A stretch of DNA of 64,000 bases, from positions 2,741,001 to 2,805,000 of the forward strand of contig NZ_CP085167.1 in assembly GCF_022788715.1 (NCBI RefSeq), in the 5' to 3' direction. Shown here in pieces: positions 16,754 through 25,451 of this stretch. A program made the translations under genes and the position numbers. Position 1 is the first letter of the stretch. The number at the start of each line of letters is the position of its first letter. The notes below the pieces were generated by a model. The model was not told where the DNA came from, made no database searches, and worked only from the letters and a program-made list of their open reading frames with translations. Source of the DNA: Sulfitobacter sp. DSM 110093. GTDB taxonomy: Bacteria > Pseudomonadota > Alphaproteobacteria > Rhodobacterales > Rhodobacteraceae.

Positions 16754-17462
16754 CCACCCATCGCGCGCTCGGCAGACGGGAAGATATGCCGACGGATTTT
16801 ACGCAGGCGGCCTTGTACAAGAAGGTCAGCTCGACTAGATTATTGATGTCTTACGTCGACCAGCAGTGAACTATACCTTCTTGGCTTGGTGCATTCAGCG
16901 CCTTGCGCTGATGGTTTGTGGTTGACAGCGGTGCTTTTCCCCTCGTGATTAGTATGCATGCGACAAGTACTGATGTATCTGTACAGAACCGTGTTGGTGT
17001 CGCTTTTCCCTGCGGCGATTTTGTTCTGCTCCTTGCGTTCTGACGCGAGATCATCCCGCATTTGGCCTGATAGTGTGTTCAAAGAAGACCTATCGTCCTT
17101 CGGCTCGAATCGTTGTCTTACCGAGTAGAACGAAACAGCCGAAAGAGTCAATTTGCCCTTCGTTATCAGGCACTTGCGAGCTTTACGCTTCTCACTTTTT
17201 TCGCAAACCACTCCTTCTTCCTCATTCATCCGGTTCTGCGTCTTGACTACTTCTCGATCAGCGTTGCCGCCGGGGTGATCGGAAGTAGGGGTAAAAATTC
17301 TCGATTGATACGGCGGGCTGATATTTTCCTATATAGAAAACTCAACAGGTTGCTCGAATGGCATGATGCGAACAACACTTGGACCAGTGCTCTTGCTGGC
17401 CACAAGGTAGCCACAAGCCCACAAACGTCCCCCAAGCTTCTCAGTTAATACAAAGGCTACAC
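16754..17462. other. Upstream region of the Tn7-like module, candidate transposon end
   Basis: About 700 bp without a convincing gene. It holds a second inverted repeat, CAGCGC-CTT-GCGCTG at 16896-16910, and two similar sites: GTGCTTTTCCCCTCGTGATT (from about 16930) and GTCGCTTTTCCCTGCGGCGATT (from about 17008). Repeated short sites next to tnsA are what TnsB-binding ends look like, but I could not match them to the other side of the module. Confidence 0.4.
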
Positions 17463-17939
17463 TTACGAAGAGCAGCAGATGCACTTGGCAAGCAATCCAG
17501 GTCCACCTGGACCAAGGTCTTGTTTCAAGATTTTCCTGACACGGAAGGCTGTTGGATATGCGACACCCATGAATTCAGCTAATGCATGAAGACCAAAATC
17601 GTGTTGAGAATTCCTCGCCCGCCAGCGAATGTACTCGTCAGCGACTTCGAACCAGAGTTGCGCAGACAACTTACTGGAGCGAAGCAGAGTACCCGTCAAA
17701 ACAGTGAACTGATATCTGCAATTCCGGCAATGGTAGGTTTTTCGCAAAGTCAGCTGCCCGACCTCCATGGACCCGCACCTGATGCAGACGACTCCGGTGG
17801 GCCACCTCGTCAAAGCAAGTCGCTCTCGGCACGCAGCATCCGTAGGAAGGATGGAGGCGACGCCATTTGGTGGCAAACGTTGCTCCAGGTCCCGCCAGTA
17901 CCGAAGTTCATGATCGTCGTCTGTATGCTCGATGGTCAT
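17463..17939 (-). CDS. Orphan zinc-ribbon/HTH protein, IS1595-transposase N-terminus-like
   Basis: About 158 residues. A zinc ribbon with CIRCGS and CRNCRYQF, ending FTVLTGTLLRSSK, matches the N-terminal domain of IS1595/ISXO2-type transposases. It is followed by a helix-turn-helix (LHALAEFMGVAYPTAFRVRK). The DDE catalytic domain that should follow is absent, and no trace was found in other frames to the left. It is either a truncated transposase or a stand-alone DNA-binding protein. Lying 800 bp upstream of tnsA, it is a candidate targeting or regulatory partner. ATG 17939 chosen; a TTG at 17975 is possible. Confidence 0.7.
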   Translation of the reverse strand: MTIEHTDDDHELRYWRDLEQRLPPNGVASILPTDAACRERLALTRWPTGVVCIRCGSMEVGQLTLRKTYHCRNCRYQFTVLTGTLLRSSKLSAQLWFEVADEYIRWRARNSQHDFGLHALAEFMGVAYPTAFRVRKILKQDLGPGGPGLLAKCICCSS

Positions 17940-18254
17940 TCGAGCGATGTAACGCACCTGCAGTGGCGCAGGCAATCATATCTAAAGCTCGTTGGGGATC
18001 TATTTGCGCCCAACGACGATAGAGGAATAGCACCACAAAAAGGTGATCCCATCATTCAAGCTTGATGCTAAGATCTGCGCTCACCACTATCGGTTGCAAG
18101 TCGCGATCCATGATATGTGAAGTTGCGAAAACGATGGAAGGGGTGGATCTTGGATTCCCTGGAGTATTTTAGAACCGAAGTTGACTGCGCTTATCGTGGG
18201 GAAAACTAAAGTGGTCGAGACAACGGCGCAGTTCTTAGACAGGCCCGTATTGGC

Positions 18255-18998
18255 ATGCGAAAACGGCCGCTTGATGAATCTTGGACTTTCGGCAATCCAA
18301 GTAAAAGCGATGGCTACATGACGATCTCAGATCATAAGCTTCACCGGATTGTCGCTACTGCATTTCATGGAGAACAACCAAGTAACAGCCACATAGTGGA
18401 TCACATAGATACGAACCGCCGCAACAATCGCCCTGAAAACTTACGATGGGTCACACGCCTCGAGAACATCCTTCTCAATCCCATCACCGCGAAGCGGAAC
18501 CAAAATCGGTATGGTAGCATTGAGGATTTCCTTGCCGATCCACGCAATCCGAAGAATGGGGCTCTAGCTGTTGATTTCGAATGGATGAAGAATGTGACGC
18601 CCCGCGAAGCTGAATATAGTCTGCAACGGATGCTGGCATGGGCGGTCTCAGAGAAGCCATCGTCCGGCGGGAGTCTGGGAGACTGGATTTTTGGCCGCGA
18701 CCCAACACCAGTTGAAAAACAAACTGAACAACTGGTTGCAGCCAAAACAGTTGGCGCGGCTCAGCGAAACTGGAGGGTGCCCGCAGAATTTCCTCTTTGC
18801 CCTGACACAACTGTAGCTCAGCCCCTCAAAGCATACTTCGACCAACTGCATATAGGTGTCGTTGCGGTTATTTCACCGTGGGGAGAGACGAAGGTTGGAG
18901 ACGTTGCAATGATCGGCCATGAAGACGCAATCTACTTACTTGGGCGCGCACAACGAAAGCGAGATAAAACCCTGGTCGGTGTCCAAGATCACTTTTGA
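18255..18998 (+). CDS. HNH-type endonuclease-like protein
   Basis: About 247 residues. The N-terminal third has the phage/intron-type HNH core: KLHRIVATAF, then IVDHIDTNRRNNRPENLRWV, where DH and the later Asn/His-type residues form the nuclease motif. The rest is unlike anything I recognise. No good ribosome site is visible before ATG 18255, and a different frame just upstream also looks coding-like, so a 5' frameshift is possible. It is likely cargo of the mobile region. Confidence 0.7.
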   Translation: MRKRPLDESWTFGNPSKSDGYMTISDHKLHRIVATAFHGEQPSNSHIVDHIDTNRRNNRPENLRWVTRLENILLNPITAKRNQNRYGSIEDFLADPRNPKNGALAVDFEWMKNVTPREAEYSLQRMLAWAVSEKPSSGGSLGDWIFGRDPTPVEKQTEQLVAAKTVGAAQRNWRVPAEFPLCPDTTVAQPLKAYFDQLHIGVVAVISPWGETKVGDVAMIGHEDAIYLLGRAQRKRDKTLVGVQDHF

Positions 18999-19139
18999 AA
19001 ATGAACAATTCGTTCATGAGAGACAAGGCACGTTCTTCATGCGAGATGGCGCCGAAAAAGCATTCACTTTGGCTCGAGGCTTACCATGGGAAGGCGGCGA
19101 AATGTTCGACGATTTTTGTTGATGCTCGCAAACCACCGG

Positions 19140-19250
19140 CCCTTGGTGTCGAGCGACACGAACGGCCCAATCCGGACATTGATCCAACCACGCGTCGCCG
19201 CGCCTCAGTTTCCCCGAAGCGGTCATTGGAACAGTTGCGCAGCATTTTGG
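19140..19250. repeat. Dispersed intergenic repeat, copy 1
   Basis: Shares GACACGAACGGCCC, CCGGACATTGA, CGCGTCGC and the GAAGCGG-CATTGG-CGCAGCATTTT core with the copy at 32300-32408. It fills most of the gap between the HNH and SEC-C genes. The preceding GATTTTTGTTGATGC (about 19110) recurs near 29784. Confidence 0.6.
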
Positions 19251-19349
19251 CCCATTCGATGTCGGCGATGCGGACCAAGCGACCTTTCGCTGCGGTTACT
19301 CCAATGACCGCAAATAGCAAAGTCGCTAAGGCGAAACGCCATGTCGTGG

Positions 19350-20459
19350 TCAAACTTGAAACGATCTCGCTGACGCAGGCAGTTGAAAGTCTACATCCAA
19401 GTGAACAGGCATTGATGGGACGCTGCCCATCGGATCAAGACCGTCGGCTGCAAGCTGGTTGAGCCGCTCTCTCTGTTTGCCATCCAAAGCTTGGAACCAG
19501 TCGGGATTGAAAAAGACGTTCTCCACATGCTTCATTACAAACTGAAGGCACGCTAATGCTCGTTGATCATCCGGCAGTGCCAAAAGCTGATCTGCGATGA
19601 CATGCCCGGGCGCGTCGTCAATATTTCGCCAAGAAACACAAATCGTAGCGCTGGAGTCACCAGCAAACGAAGAAACGAAAATCTGTTCAAGAAGTTCGTC
19701 CACATACCCTTTCTGAAGCTCTCCGCCATGGAGGTCGGTAAAGGGCGACCAAGCGCCTGCAAACATGAATGGCAAAGGTGCCGCAAATTCGAAGACAACC
19801 GACCTAATTGTATCGAGACGGACATCCACCAGTGCAGTGGTCAACGCATCATGCGTAGCCTTTAGTTCGCGTCGCGCAGCTTCATTCCCTGTGTTAATCT
19901 CGTTCAACATCTGCTGAAGCATGAATTGCTCGAAAGGTTTCAAACCCTTGTCGGCCTCCCGCAACGTTTCTCTCAAATGCGCTCCAGCATCCTTCCCATA
20001 GAGTTCTCTGCTCATTGTGCGATAGGCCACAGCAAGGCACTGATCGGGTCGTCCCGTAAACACCTCATTCTCGATACAGGAGAAAAGCTCTCGATCATGC
20101 TTGCTGCAAAAGCCGTGGAAAACTGACGCATCTTTGATGCCGATCTTCTTCACAGATAGCATTCCGCCGTTCTTGTTCATGTCCGATATGCTCGCAACAT
20201 AGTGCAGAACATGGCCTTCTTTGGCGATCTTGGTCAGGTTCGGTCCGCGCGAGACAGTGTGGGCTTTGACCACGCTGCCGTCGCAATCACCTAAACCTAC
20301 GTCACGCGCACAGCACTTCTTTTGGGAAAAGGCTTTTCGGTTTACATTCACAGCATCCCAGGGATTCCCCTTCGGCTGAGCATCTCGGCCGAGATGGCAT
20401 TTTTTGAACTTCTTGCCAGAGCCGCACCAGCACGGGGCATTTCGGTCTCTACCCTTCAT
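19350..20459 (-). CDS. SEC-C zinc-domain protein of unknown function
   Basis: About 369 residues. The N-terminus is a SEC-C metal-binding motif (CWCGSGKKFKKCH). Residues ~45-85 hold a second possible zinc site (KKCCARDVGLGDCDGS, then AHTVSRGPNL and EGHVLHY), with spacing like an HNH-type Cys/His cluster. The remaining ~270 residues are mainly helical and not recognised. SEC-C proteins of this size often sit in genomic islands, some near defence genes. It faces the HNH gene tail to tail; a role in the mobile region is inference. Confidence 0.7.
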   Translation of the reverse strand: MKGRDRNAPCWCGSGKKFKKCHLGRDAQPKGNPWDAVNVNRKAFSQKKCCARDVGLGDCDGSVVKAHTVSRGPNLTKIAKEGHVLHYVASISDMNKNGGMLSVKKIGIKDASVFHGFCSKHDRELFSCIENEVFTGRPDQCLAVAYRTMSRELYGKDAGAHLRETLREADKGLKPFEQFMLQQMLNEINTGNEAARRELKATHDALTTALVDVRLDTIRSVVFEFAAPLPFMFAGAWSPFTDLHGGELQKGYVDELLEQIFVSSFAGDSSATICVSWRNIDDAPGHVIADQLLALPDDQRALACLQFVMKHVENVFFNPDWFQALDGKQRERLNQLAADGLDPMGSVPSMPVHLDVDFQLPASARSFQV

Positions 20460-20696
20460 GGCTTGAATTTCAGGTAAACTAAGGGTCCGATTTCATTCAT
20501 AATGCGCACTCTAAGAGTTGTCTTCCAATTTAGCGAATAGCCCATTCGCTCAGATTGCGGCCGCTCATGCAACGCTCAGCATCGGTCAATATGGGCTCAC
20601 TGCGGACCTCGGAGGCAGCGCAGCATCATGTGATATGATGTCTTGTCAACGTCGGGTTGTCGATGTGGGAGGGCGTGGTGGATCGGAGGATCCATC

Positions 20697-21329
20697 ATGG
20701 AAACATCAAACTTACCGGCCATCCGCGCCTTGCGCCCATCCTGGAACAAAGGCCGGATCGTCGGCCAGAAAAGGCCGCTCAAGCCCAAACACGTCTGGGC
20801 GATCAGGGTGCGGCTGGAATTGGCCGAGAACCACCGTGATCTGGCCCTCTTCAATCTTGCCATCGACAGCAAGCTGCGCGGCTGCGATCTGGTGAAAATG
20901 AGGGTTGTCGATGTTATGGCATCCGGCCAAATCAAGGAACGCGCGTCGGTTCTTCAGAGCAAGACCCAGAAACCTGTGCGCTTCGAAATCTCCGAAGGCA
21001 CCCGTGCATCGCTGGCAAGATGGATGCGGGAACCGCTGATGGTCGGATCCGAATACCTCTGGCCTGGGCGTTTTCACGCACGGCTTCACATCTCGACCCG
21101 CCAGTACGCGCGCATTGTGCGTGACTGGGTGACATCCATTGGTCTGGAGGCAAGCGCCTATGGCACGCACTCGATGCGGCGAACGAAAGTTACGCAGATT
21201 TACAAGAAAACAGGCAACCTGAGGGCGGTCCAACTGCTGTTGGGTCACACCAAGATGGACAGCACTGTCAGGTACCTCGGCGTCGAGCTTGAAGATGCGC
21301 TGGTGATCGCCGAAGCTATCGAAATCTGA
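20697..21329 (+). CDS. Short tyrosine recombinase (intact copy)
   Basis: 210 residues, all catalytic core. Visible residues: Arg in DSKLRGCDL, Lys in QSKTQKPV, H-x-x-R in THSMRRTK, His in LLGHTKM and nucleophile Tyr in TVRYLGVEL. The N-terminal arm-binding domain of typical phage integrases is missing. GGAGG lies seven bases before ATG. The gene and its flanks (about 20600-21370) are repeated near 44230-45000, where the gene is broken. It may recombine short sites in those flanks. Confidence 0.88.
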   Translation: METSNLPAIRALRPSWNKGRIVGQKRPLKPKHVWAIRVRLELAENHRDLALFNLAIDSKLRGCDLVKMRVVDVMASGQIKERASVLQSKTQKPVRFEISEGTRASLARWMREPLMVGSEYLWPGRFHARLHISTRQYARIVRDWVTSIGLEASAYGTHSMRRTKVTQIYKKTGNLRAVQLLLGHTKMDSTVRYLGVELEDALVIAEAIEI

Positions 21330-21333
21330 AGGC

Positions 21334-21359
21334 TTGGGCCGTCGTCACGGACGGCCCAC
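21334..21359 (+). terminator. Hairpin after the tyrosine recombinase
   Basis: GGGCCGTC and GACGGCCC pair around a short loop directly after the stop codon. The same stem with small changes follows the second recombinase copy near 44970. No long T-run follows. It may be a terminator or part of the recombination site. Confidence 0.5.
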
Positions 21360-21540
21360 TGCGGTCATTCGTCCGACTGGCCGCGTTGCGTCGCAGCTTC
21401 GCCAAACCGGACATCGGTGGCATCCAGCAGCAAGATTGGGCACGCCAAGGTCAGCTCCCCGGGCAGAGTGGTCATTGCCCTTTTTCAGTAAGCCCATGAT
21501 AAAGTAACATAGTCTTTTGGCCCGCACGGGGAGTTCTGGA

Positions 21541-22512
21541 ATGAAATTTGGTCTGTCGTTGGCTCTGATCCTGGTCGCGGGGCCTTCTCTTGCTGAAACC
21601 GTTCCGGGATTTGCCCATCTCCGGGACACATCCGAAGACGGGCGCCCTTTGTCCGTGTCGATCTGGTATCCGCCTGAGGAAATAGCATCGGGCACTGTCG
21701 CTGGAAATCCTGTTTTCGAAGGGGTTGCAGCAGCACCAAATGCCGAGTTCACGCAAAGCTCGCTTCCGCTGATAATCGTATCACATGGCGGCTTGCGGTC
21801 CGCGACTGACTCAGGTGCCTGGCTCAGTTCCTCCATCGCACGGGAAGGCTTCGTCGTGGTCGAAGTCAATGCCCCGCGCCCGGACAACGCCGAAGATGCT
21901 GTGAACGAAATCTGGCAAAGACCACAGAATATCAGCCGCGCGATTGACTTGGTGCTGGCCGATTCAACCTGGGGGCCGCGAATTGATGAAACCACGGTGT
22001 CAGTCGCAGGATTTGCACTGGGGGCGACCGCTGCCCTGTCCGTTGGCGGAGCGGAGCTGGATGTTGCCGGCTACCTTCACTCTTGCGCGCAGGAAAGAGA
22101 GCAGCTCGGACCGGATTGCGGGTGGTTTGCTGCCCAAGGAGTCGACATGTCGGCCACCAACCCGGACGGCCTCGCCGGGATGGCGCGAGACCCCCGCGTG
22201 ACTTCGGCGATAGCCATAAACCCGGAATACTCGGAGAACCTGGGCTCAGTGCCGGCGGATGTTCGGGCGCTATCGATTTCCCTCGGCCAGCTCGCGCGCA
22301 CATCGGCTGATGGTCAACAGACTCCGTCCTTTGTCATGCCCCAAGCGTCGGCATTCGATGCCTTCGCCGTTTGCACGGTCGCCGGACCGAAGATCCTGAT
22401 GGAGGAAGAAGGTGATGCATCGATCTGTGGTGGATCTATGGACGCACGCCGGGCGATCCATCAAGATGTTTCTGAAGCAATCATATCTTTCCTGAATGGC
22501 GGCCCCGAATAA
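21541..22512 (+). CDS. Secreted alpha/beta-hydrolase-fold protein lacking the nucleophile serine
   Basis: About 323 residues with a signal peptide (MKFGLSLALILVAGPSLAET). The fold is that of dienelactone-hydrolase/PAF-acetylhydrolase-like proteins, with SVSIWYPP, LPLIIVSHGG and a nucleophile-elbow region. The elbow reads VAGFALGATAAL where the family has GHSxGG, so the Ser is Ala. The related protein at 38219-39157 keeps GHSFGG. It may be inactive, binding or using another residue. ATG 21541 follows GGGGAGTTCTGGA. Another start 24 bases upstream is weaker. Confidence 0.72.
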   Translation: MKFGLSLALILVAGPSLAETVPGFAHLRDTSEDGRPLSVSIWYPPEEIASGTVAGNPVFEGVAAAPNAEFTQSSLPLIIVSHGGLRSATDSGAWLSSSIAREGFVVVEVNAPRPDNAEDAVNEIWQRPQNISRAIDLVLADSTWGPRIDETTVSVAGFALGATAALSVGGAELDVAGYLHSCAQEREQLGPDCGWFAAQGVDMSATNPDGLAGMARDPRVTSAIAINPEYSENLGSVPADVRALSISLGQLARTSADGQQTPSFVMPQASAFDAFAVCTVAGPKILMEEEGDASICGGSMDARRAIHQDVSEAIISFLNGGPE

Positions 22513-22519
22513 GCTGAGG

Positions 22520-22539
22520 CGGGCCGTCAGACCGGCCCG
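22520..22539 (+). terminator. Hairpin after the hydrolase-fold gene
   Basis: CGGGCCG and CGGCCCG form a 7-bp stem with a six-base loop, eight bases after the stop codon. There is no T-run. Confidence 0.5.
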
Positions 22540-22691
22540 AAGGAGACATCCACAAGCCAGCCTTGATGCTGTGGTAGAAGCCCGCATTGCAGTCATGCGT
22601 CTACTGCGCGAGGTGTAACCAGGCAGGATACGGAACAAGGCGATATCGCAGTCGACGAACAAGGATCGCGCTTCGGGACCCTACAATGTCA

Positions 22692-22940
22692 TCAGTGAGT
22701 CCGCAGCACCTCTGCAATCGACGAGAGCCCGTCCCTGTCAGTGATGCACCACATCGCATTGGCAACGCTCGCCGCCGCGTGGGGGACCGCACAAACCTCC
22801 TTGATGATCTCCAGCTGCTCTTTGTCCAGATCCCAATGGGCAAGGCATGCCGGCAGATCTTCCCCCTCCTCACCACTGCCTGCCCACTCGATCAGGTCGT
22901 ATTCGACTTCTTTCAATGTCGTCGTTTGCTCATAGTTCAT
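22692..22940 (-). CDS. Small hypothetical protein
   Basis: 82 residues, acidic (YDLIEWAGSGEEGEDLPACL, then HWDLDKEQLEIIKEVC). No family is recognised. The start at 22940 is supported by GGAGACCATT before ATG; an in-frame ATG 12 bases upstream is also possible. It stands alone between the hydrolase and the GlxA-type regulator. Confidence 0.5.
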   Translation of the reverse strand: MNYEQTTTLKEVEYDLIEWAGSGEEGEDLPACLAHWDLDKEQLEIIKEVCAVPHAAASVANAMWCITDRDGLSSIAEVLRTH

Positions 22941-23296
22941 AATGGTCTCCATTCTTGTGATCAGGAGATCGGGTCGTTTGCCGAAGACGGTAAAGATTTT
23001 CCGGACTCTTTCGCCCCTCGTCTGGTTGCGGTCAGCGTCCGCGGCAAAGGTCCCAATCGGCCCAAACCGGACATACATGTAGTACGCAGCTAAGGTCAGC
23101 TTTTGGGAGCCCTTACGAAGCCCGTTCAGTCGCAAACGTCCAGATAAATTGGTGAAAATGTCGACCGCCACTCAGAAGGTGCATCGCAAGCAACCGCAGA
23201 GAGATTTTAATTTCTTAAGGCGGTCTCATAACACCAAGATGAAAGAGCACTCGCACCCCCCGGAAAGCTGACACAATATTTGGATTCCTTCACCGA
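22941..23296. other. Intergenic region without recognised gene
   Basis: No coding frame that I trust and no clear repeat. It probably holds the promoter of the small minus-strand gene. Confidence 0.4.
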
Positions 23297-24271
23297 TTAG
23301 AAAGTATTCGATGATTGACGGTATAGGCTTGGAGACGTGCCATAGGACTTACGAAACTCACGGTGAAAATGCGCAGAATCTGCAAACCCTGCGTCAGCTG
23401 CAACTTCGGCGATCCTGTCCGTGGTATGCGTCAATCGCCAAAGCGCGTAGCTGAGCCGCATTGAACGGAAATACTGAGATGGTGTTTGCCCCATTGCCTG
23501 ATTAAATCGCCGGTCAAGCTGACGGACGCTGATCCCAACCTCGGCGGCCAGGACATCCATTGATGGCGGCATATTGATTTTTTGCTCCATTAGTGCTGCG
23601 CAGCGCCGTACCACCTCATCTTTCACATCATGGGTGCTCTTTGAGAAGTGCGCTTGGGGAAAAGTCCCCGCGCGCTGGCCTTGCATCATCATATGTCGGA
23701 TGGCCTGCTGTGCATACTCACTGCCGCAGTGGCGATGGATCAGGTGAAGTGCGAGATCCGAGGCCCCGGTCGACCCTGCGCAAGTGATCCGCGCCCCGGC
23801 GTCCAAAAATATCCGGTCAGTAAAGGCTTCGACCCGCGGAAATTGATCATGGAATTCGTCAGCTACGTTCCAATGCACGCAGGCCGGATAGCCCTGCATC
23901 AGCCCTGCCCGCGCGATGTTAAATGTCCCAGTACAGAGCCCGATTAAAGGGACACCAGCCTCTGTAGCTTCGGAAAGGTATTGATCCAGCCATTGGGGCT
24001 GGGACCTAATACGGTAACCATTGCCACCGCAGACCGCGACATAGTCGACCTCTTCCGGATTTATCAAAGGTGCTGTTGCTGTAATGGTCAGCCCGCAACT
24101 GGCCGCAACCTTGCCCTTCCCCATAACTTCCCAACCACAGGCAACCTGCCGGCTGCGGCCACCATGATCAGCGGCAAGGCGGATCGCTTCGACGAATCCG
24201 GAGAAGGCGTTGAGGGTGAAGCTATCCAACAGCAAAAACCCGACACGAAGTTTCTGTTCAGTACGGCGCAT
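23297..24271 (-). CDS. GlxA-family (DJ-1/PfpI plus AraC HTH) transcriptional regulator
   Basis: About 324 residues. The N-terminal half is a DJ-1/PfpI-like domain (VGFLLLDSFTLNAFSG, AVCGGNGYR, GVPLIGLCTGTFNIARAGL), with Cys at the elbow. The C-terminus is a double AraC helix-turn-helix (VLAAEVGISVRQLDRRFNQA, IAEVAADAGFADSAHFHREF). GGAGATGTG precedes ATG 24271. It is divergent from the TRAP operon (169 bp between starts), so it is the likely regulator of that operon and of the racemase-like gene. Confidence 0.92.
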   Translation of the reverse strand: MRRTEQKLRVGFLLLDSFTLNAFSGFVEAIRLAADHGGRSRQVACGWEVMGKGKVAASCGLTITATAPLINPEEVDYVAVCGGNGYRIRSQPQWLDQYLSEATEAGVPLIGLCTGTFNIARAGLMQGYPACVHWNVADEFHDQFPRVEAFTDRIFLDAGARITCAGSTGASDLALHLIHRHCGSEYAQQAIRHMMMQGQRAGTFPQAHFSKSTHDVKDEVVRRCAALMEQKINMPPSMDVLAAEVGISVRQLDRRFNQAMGQTPSQYFRSMRLSYALWRLTHTTDRIAEVAADAGFADSAHFHREFRKSYGTSPSLYRQSSNTF

Positions 24272-24439
24272 CACATCTCCATAAACGGTAGCGTCATGAC
24301 CAGAGGGCAGTGAATTCGAACAAAAATGTCTGAATTATCCATCTATCTGTCTAATCTATTCTATCGAGAGAGTTTATGGCTGTCTAACGTCATATACAGC
24401 CCCACCGTATACAACGGGGTACAGAGAGGGAGACTCAAG

Positions 24440-25429
24440 ATGAACCGCAGAACTTTTGCCGCCTTTGCTTTAGCCGCTTCGGCCAGCGCTTTGGCAACCT
24501 TGCCCGCAGTGGCGCAAGATATCAATTTCCGTGTCAATGTTCCCGGCAACGAAGACGGGATCGCATTCCGCTCGGTTGAGCATTTCAACGAGGTTCTGAA
24601 GGACAAAAGCGGCGGAAGCCTCGGCACCAAATTGTTCCACTCCAGCGCGCTCGGCGATCAGGAAAGCTCGATTGAAGCGATGCAGTCCTCGATCCTCGAC
24701 ATGGCCACAATCGAAACACCGATCACCGCCGTCGCTCCTGAACTTGGCGCAACCGCGTTGCCCTATATCTTTTCCAGCCGCGAACACGTGAAAGCGGCAA
24801 TGGATGGCGAAGCAGGCCAATTGATCGAAGCTATGCTTGCCGAAAAAGGCCTGCGGGTGGTTGGCTTTTTGGAAGGTGGCTTTCGCCAGATCACTAACAA
24901 TGTCCGCCCCATCACGACCCCCGAAGACCTGAAAGGCGTCAAAATTCGCACCCCAGGCAGCGCCCTGCGCATTGCGATCTTCAATCACTATGGCGCCAAT
25001 GCCTCCCCACTACCGTTCAGCGAACTCTACTCGGCGCTCCAGACCGGCGTTTATGACGGGCAAGAGAATCCAGTGATCTGGGCACAAAGCACCAAATTTT
25101 ACGAAGTGCAGAAGTACCTTTCTCTGACCAATCACCTCTATACAGTCACCTATCTCCTGATGGCCGAAGACAAATTCCAAGCCCTTACCGAAGACCAGCA
25201 GGCCGCTGTGCTCGCAGCAGGTGAGGCCGCCGAGGCACGTTCAGTTGAACTGGGAATCAAAGCCGACACTGAGATCGTCACCTTCCTTGAGGAAGAAGGC
25301 ATGGAGGTGAACGAGGCGGATGTTGAGGCCTTCACCGCGCAATCCGGCCAAATCTGGGAAGATTGGGCAGCCGAGCAGGGCCCCGATGCACAAAAGCTGA
25401 TTGATCTGATCCGCGCCGCAGATCAGTAA
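24440..25429 (+). CDS. dctP: TRAP transporter substrate-binding protein (DctP family)
   Basis: About 329 residues with a signal peptide (FAAFALAASASALATLPAVAQ). Typical DctP strings: GDQESSIEAMQSSILDMATI, FLEGGFRQITNNVRPI, DLKGVKIRTPGSALR, PLPFSELYSALQTGVYDGQE and ENPVIWAQSTKFYEVQKYL. The Arg in KIRTPG normally contacts a carboxylate ligand. ATG 24440 follows GAGAGGGAGACTCAAG. First gene of the dctPQM-racemase operon. Confidence 0.93.
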   Translation: MNRRTFAAFALAASASALATLPAVAQDINFRVNVPGNEDGIAFRSVEHFNEVLKDKSGGSLGTKLFHSSALGDQESSIEAMQSSILDMATIETPITAVAPELGATALPYIFSSREHVKAAMDGEAGQLIEAMLAEKGLRVVGFLEGGFRQITNNVRPITTPEDLKGVKIRTPGSALRIAIFNHYGANASPLPFSELYSALQTGVYDGQENPVIWAQSTKFYEVQKYLSLTNHLYTVTYLLMAEDKFQALTEDQQAAVLAAGEAAEARSVELGIKADTEIVTFLEEEGMEVNEADVEAFTAQSGQIWEDWAAEQGPDAQKLIDLIRAADQ

Positions 25430-25451
25430 ACCCAGCCCCGAGGAGATAGCC

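Noticed and set aside
16840..17229. 129-codon minus-strand frame upstream of tnsA
   Set aside because: No ribosome site, no motif, and it contains the repeated sites and palindrome that suggest a transposon end.
17586..18065. 159-codon plus-strand frame over the zinc-ribbon gene
   Set aside because: Antisense to a protein with a clear CxxC...CxxC ribbon and HTH.
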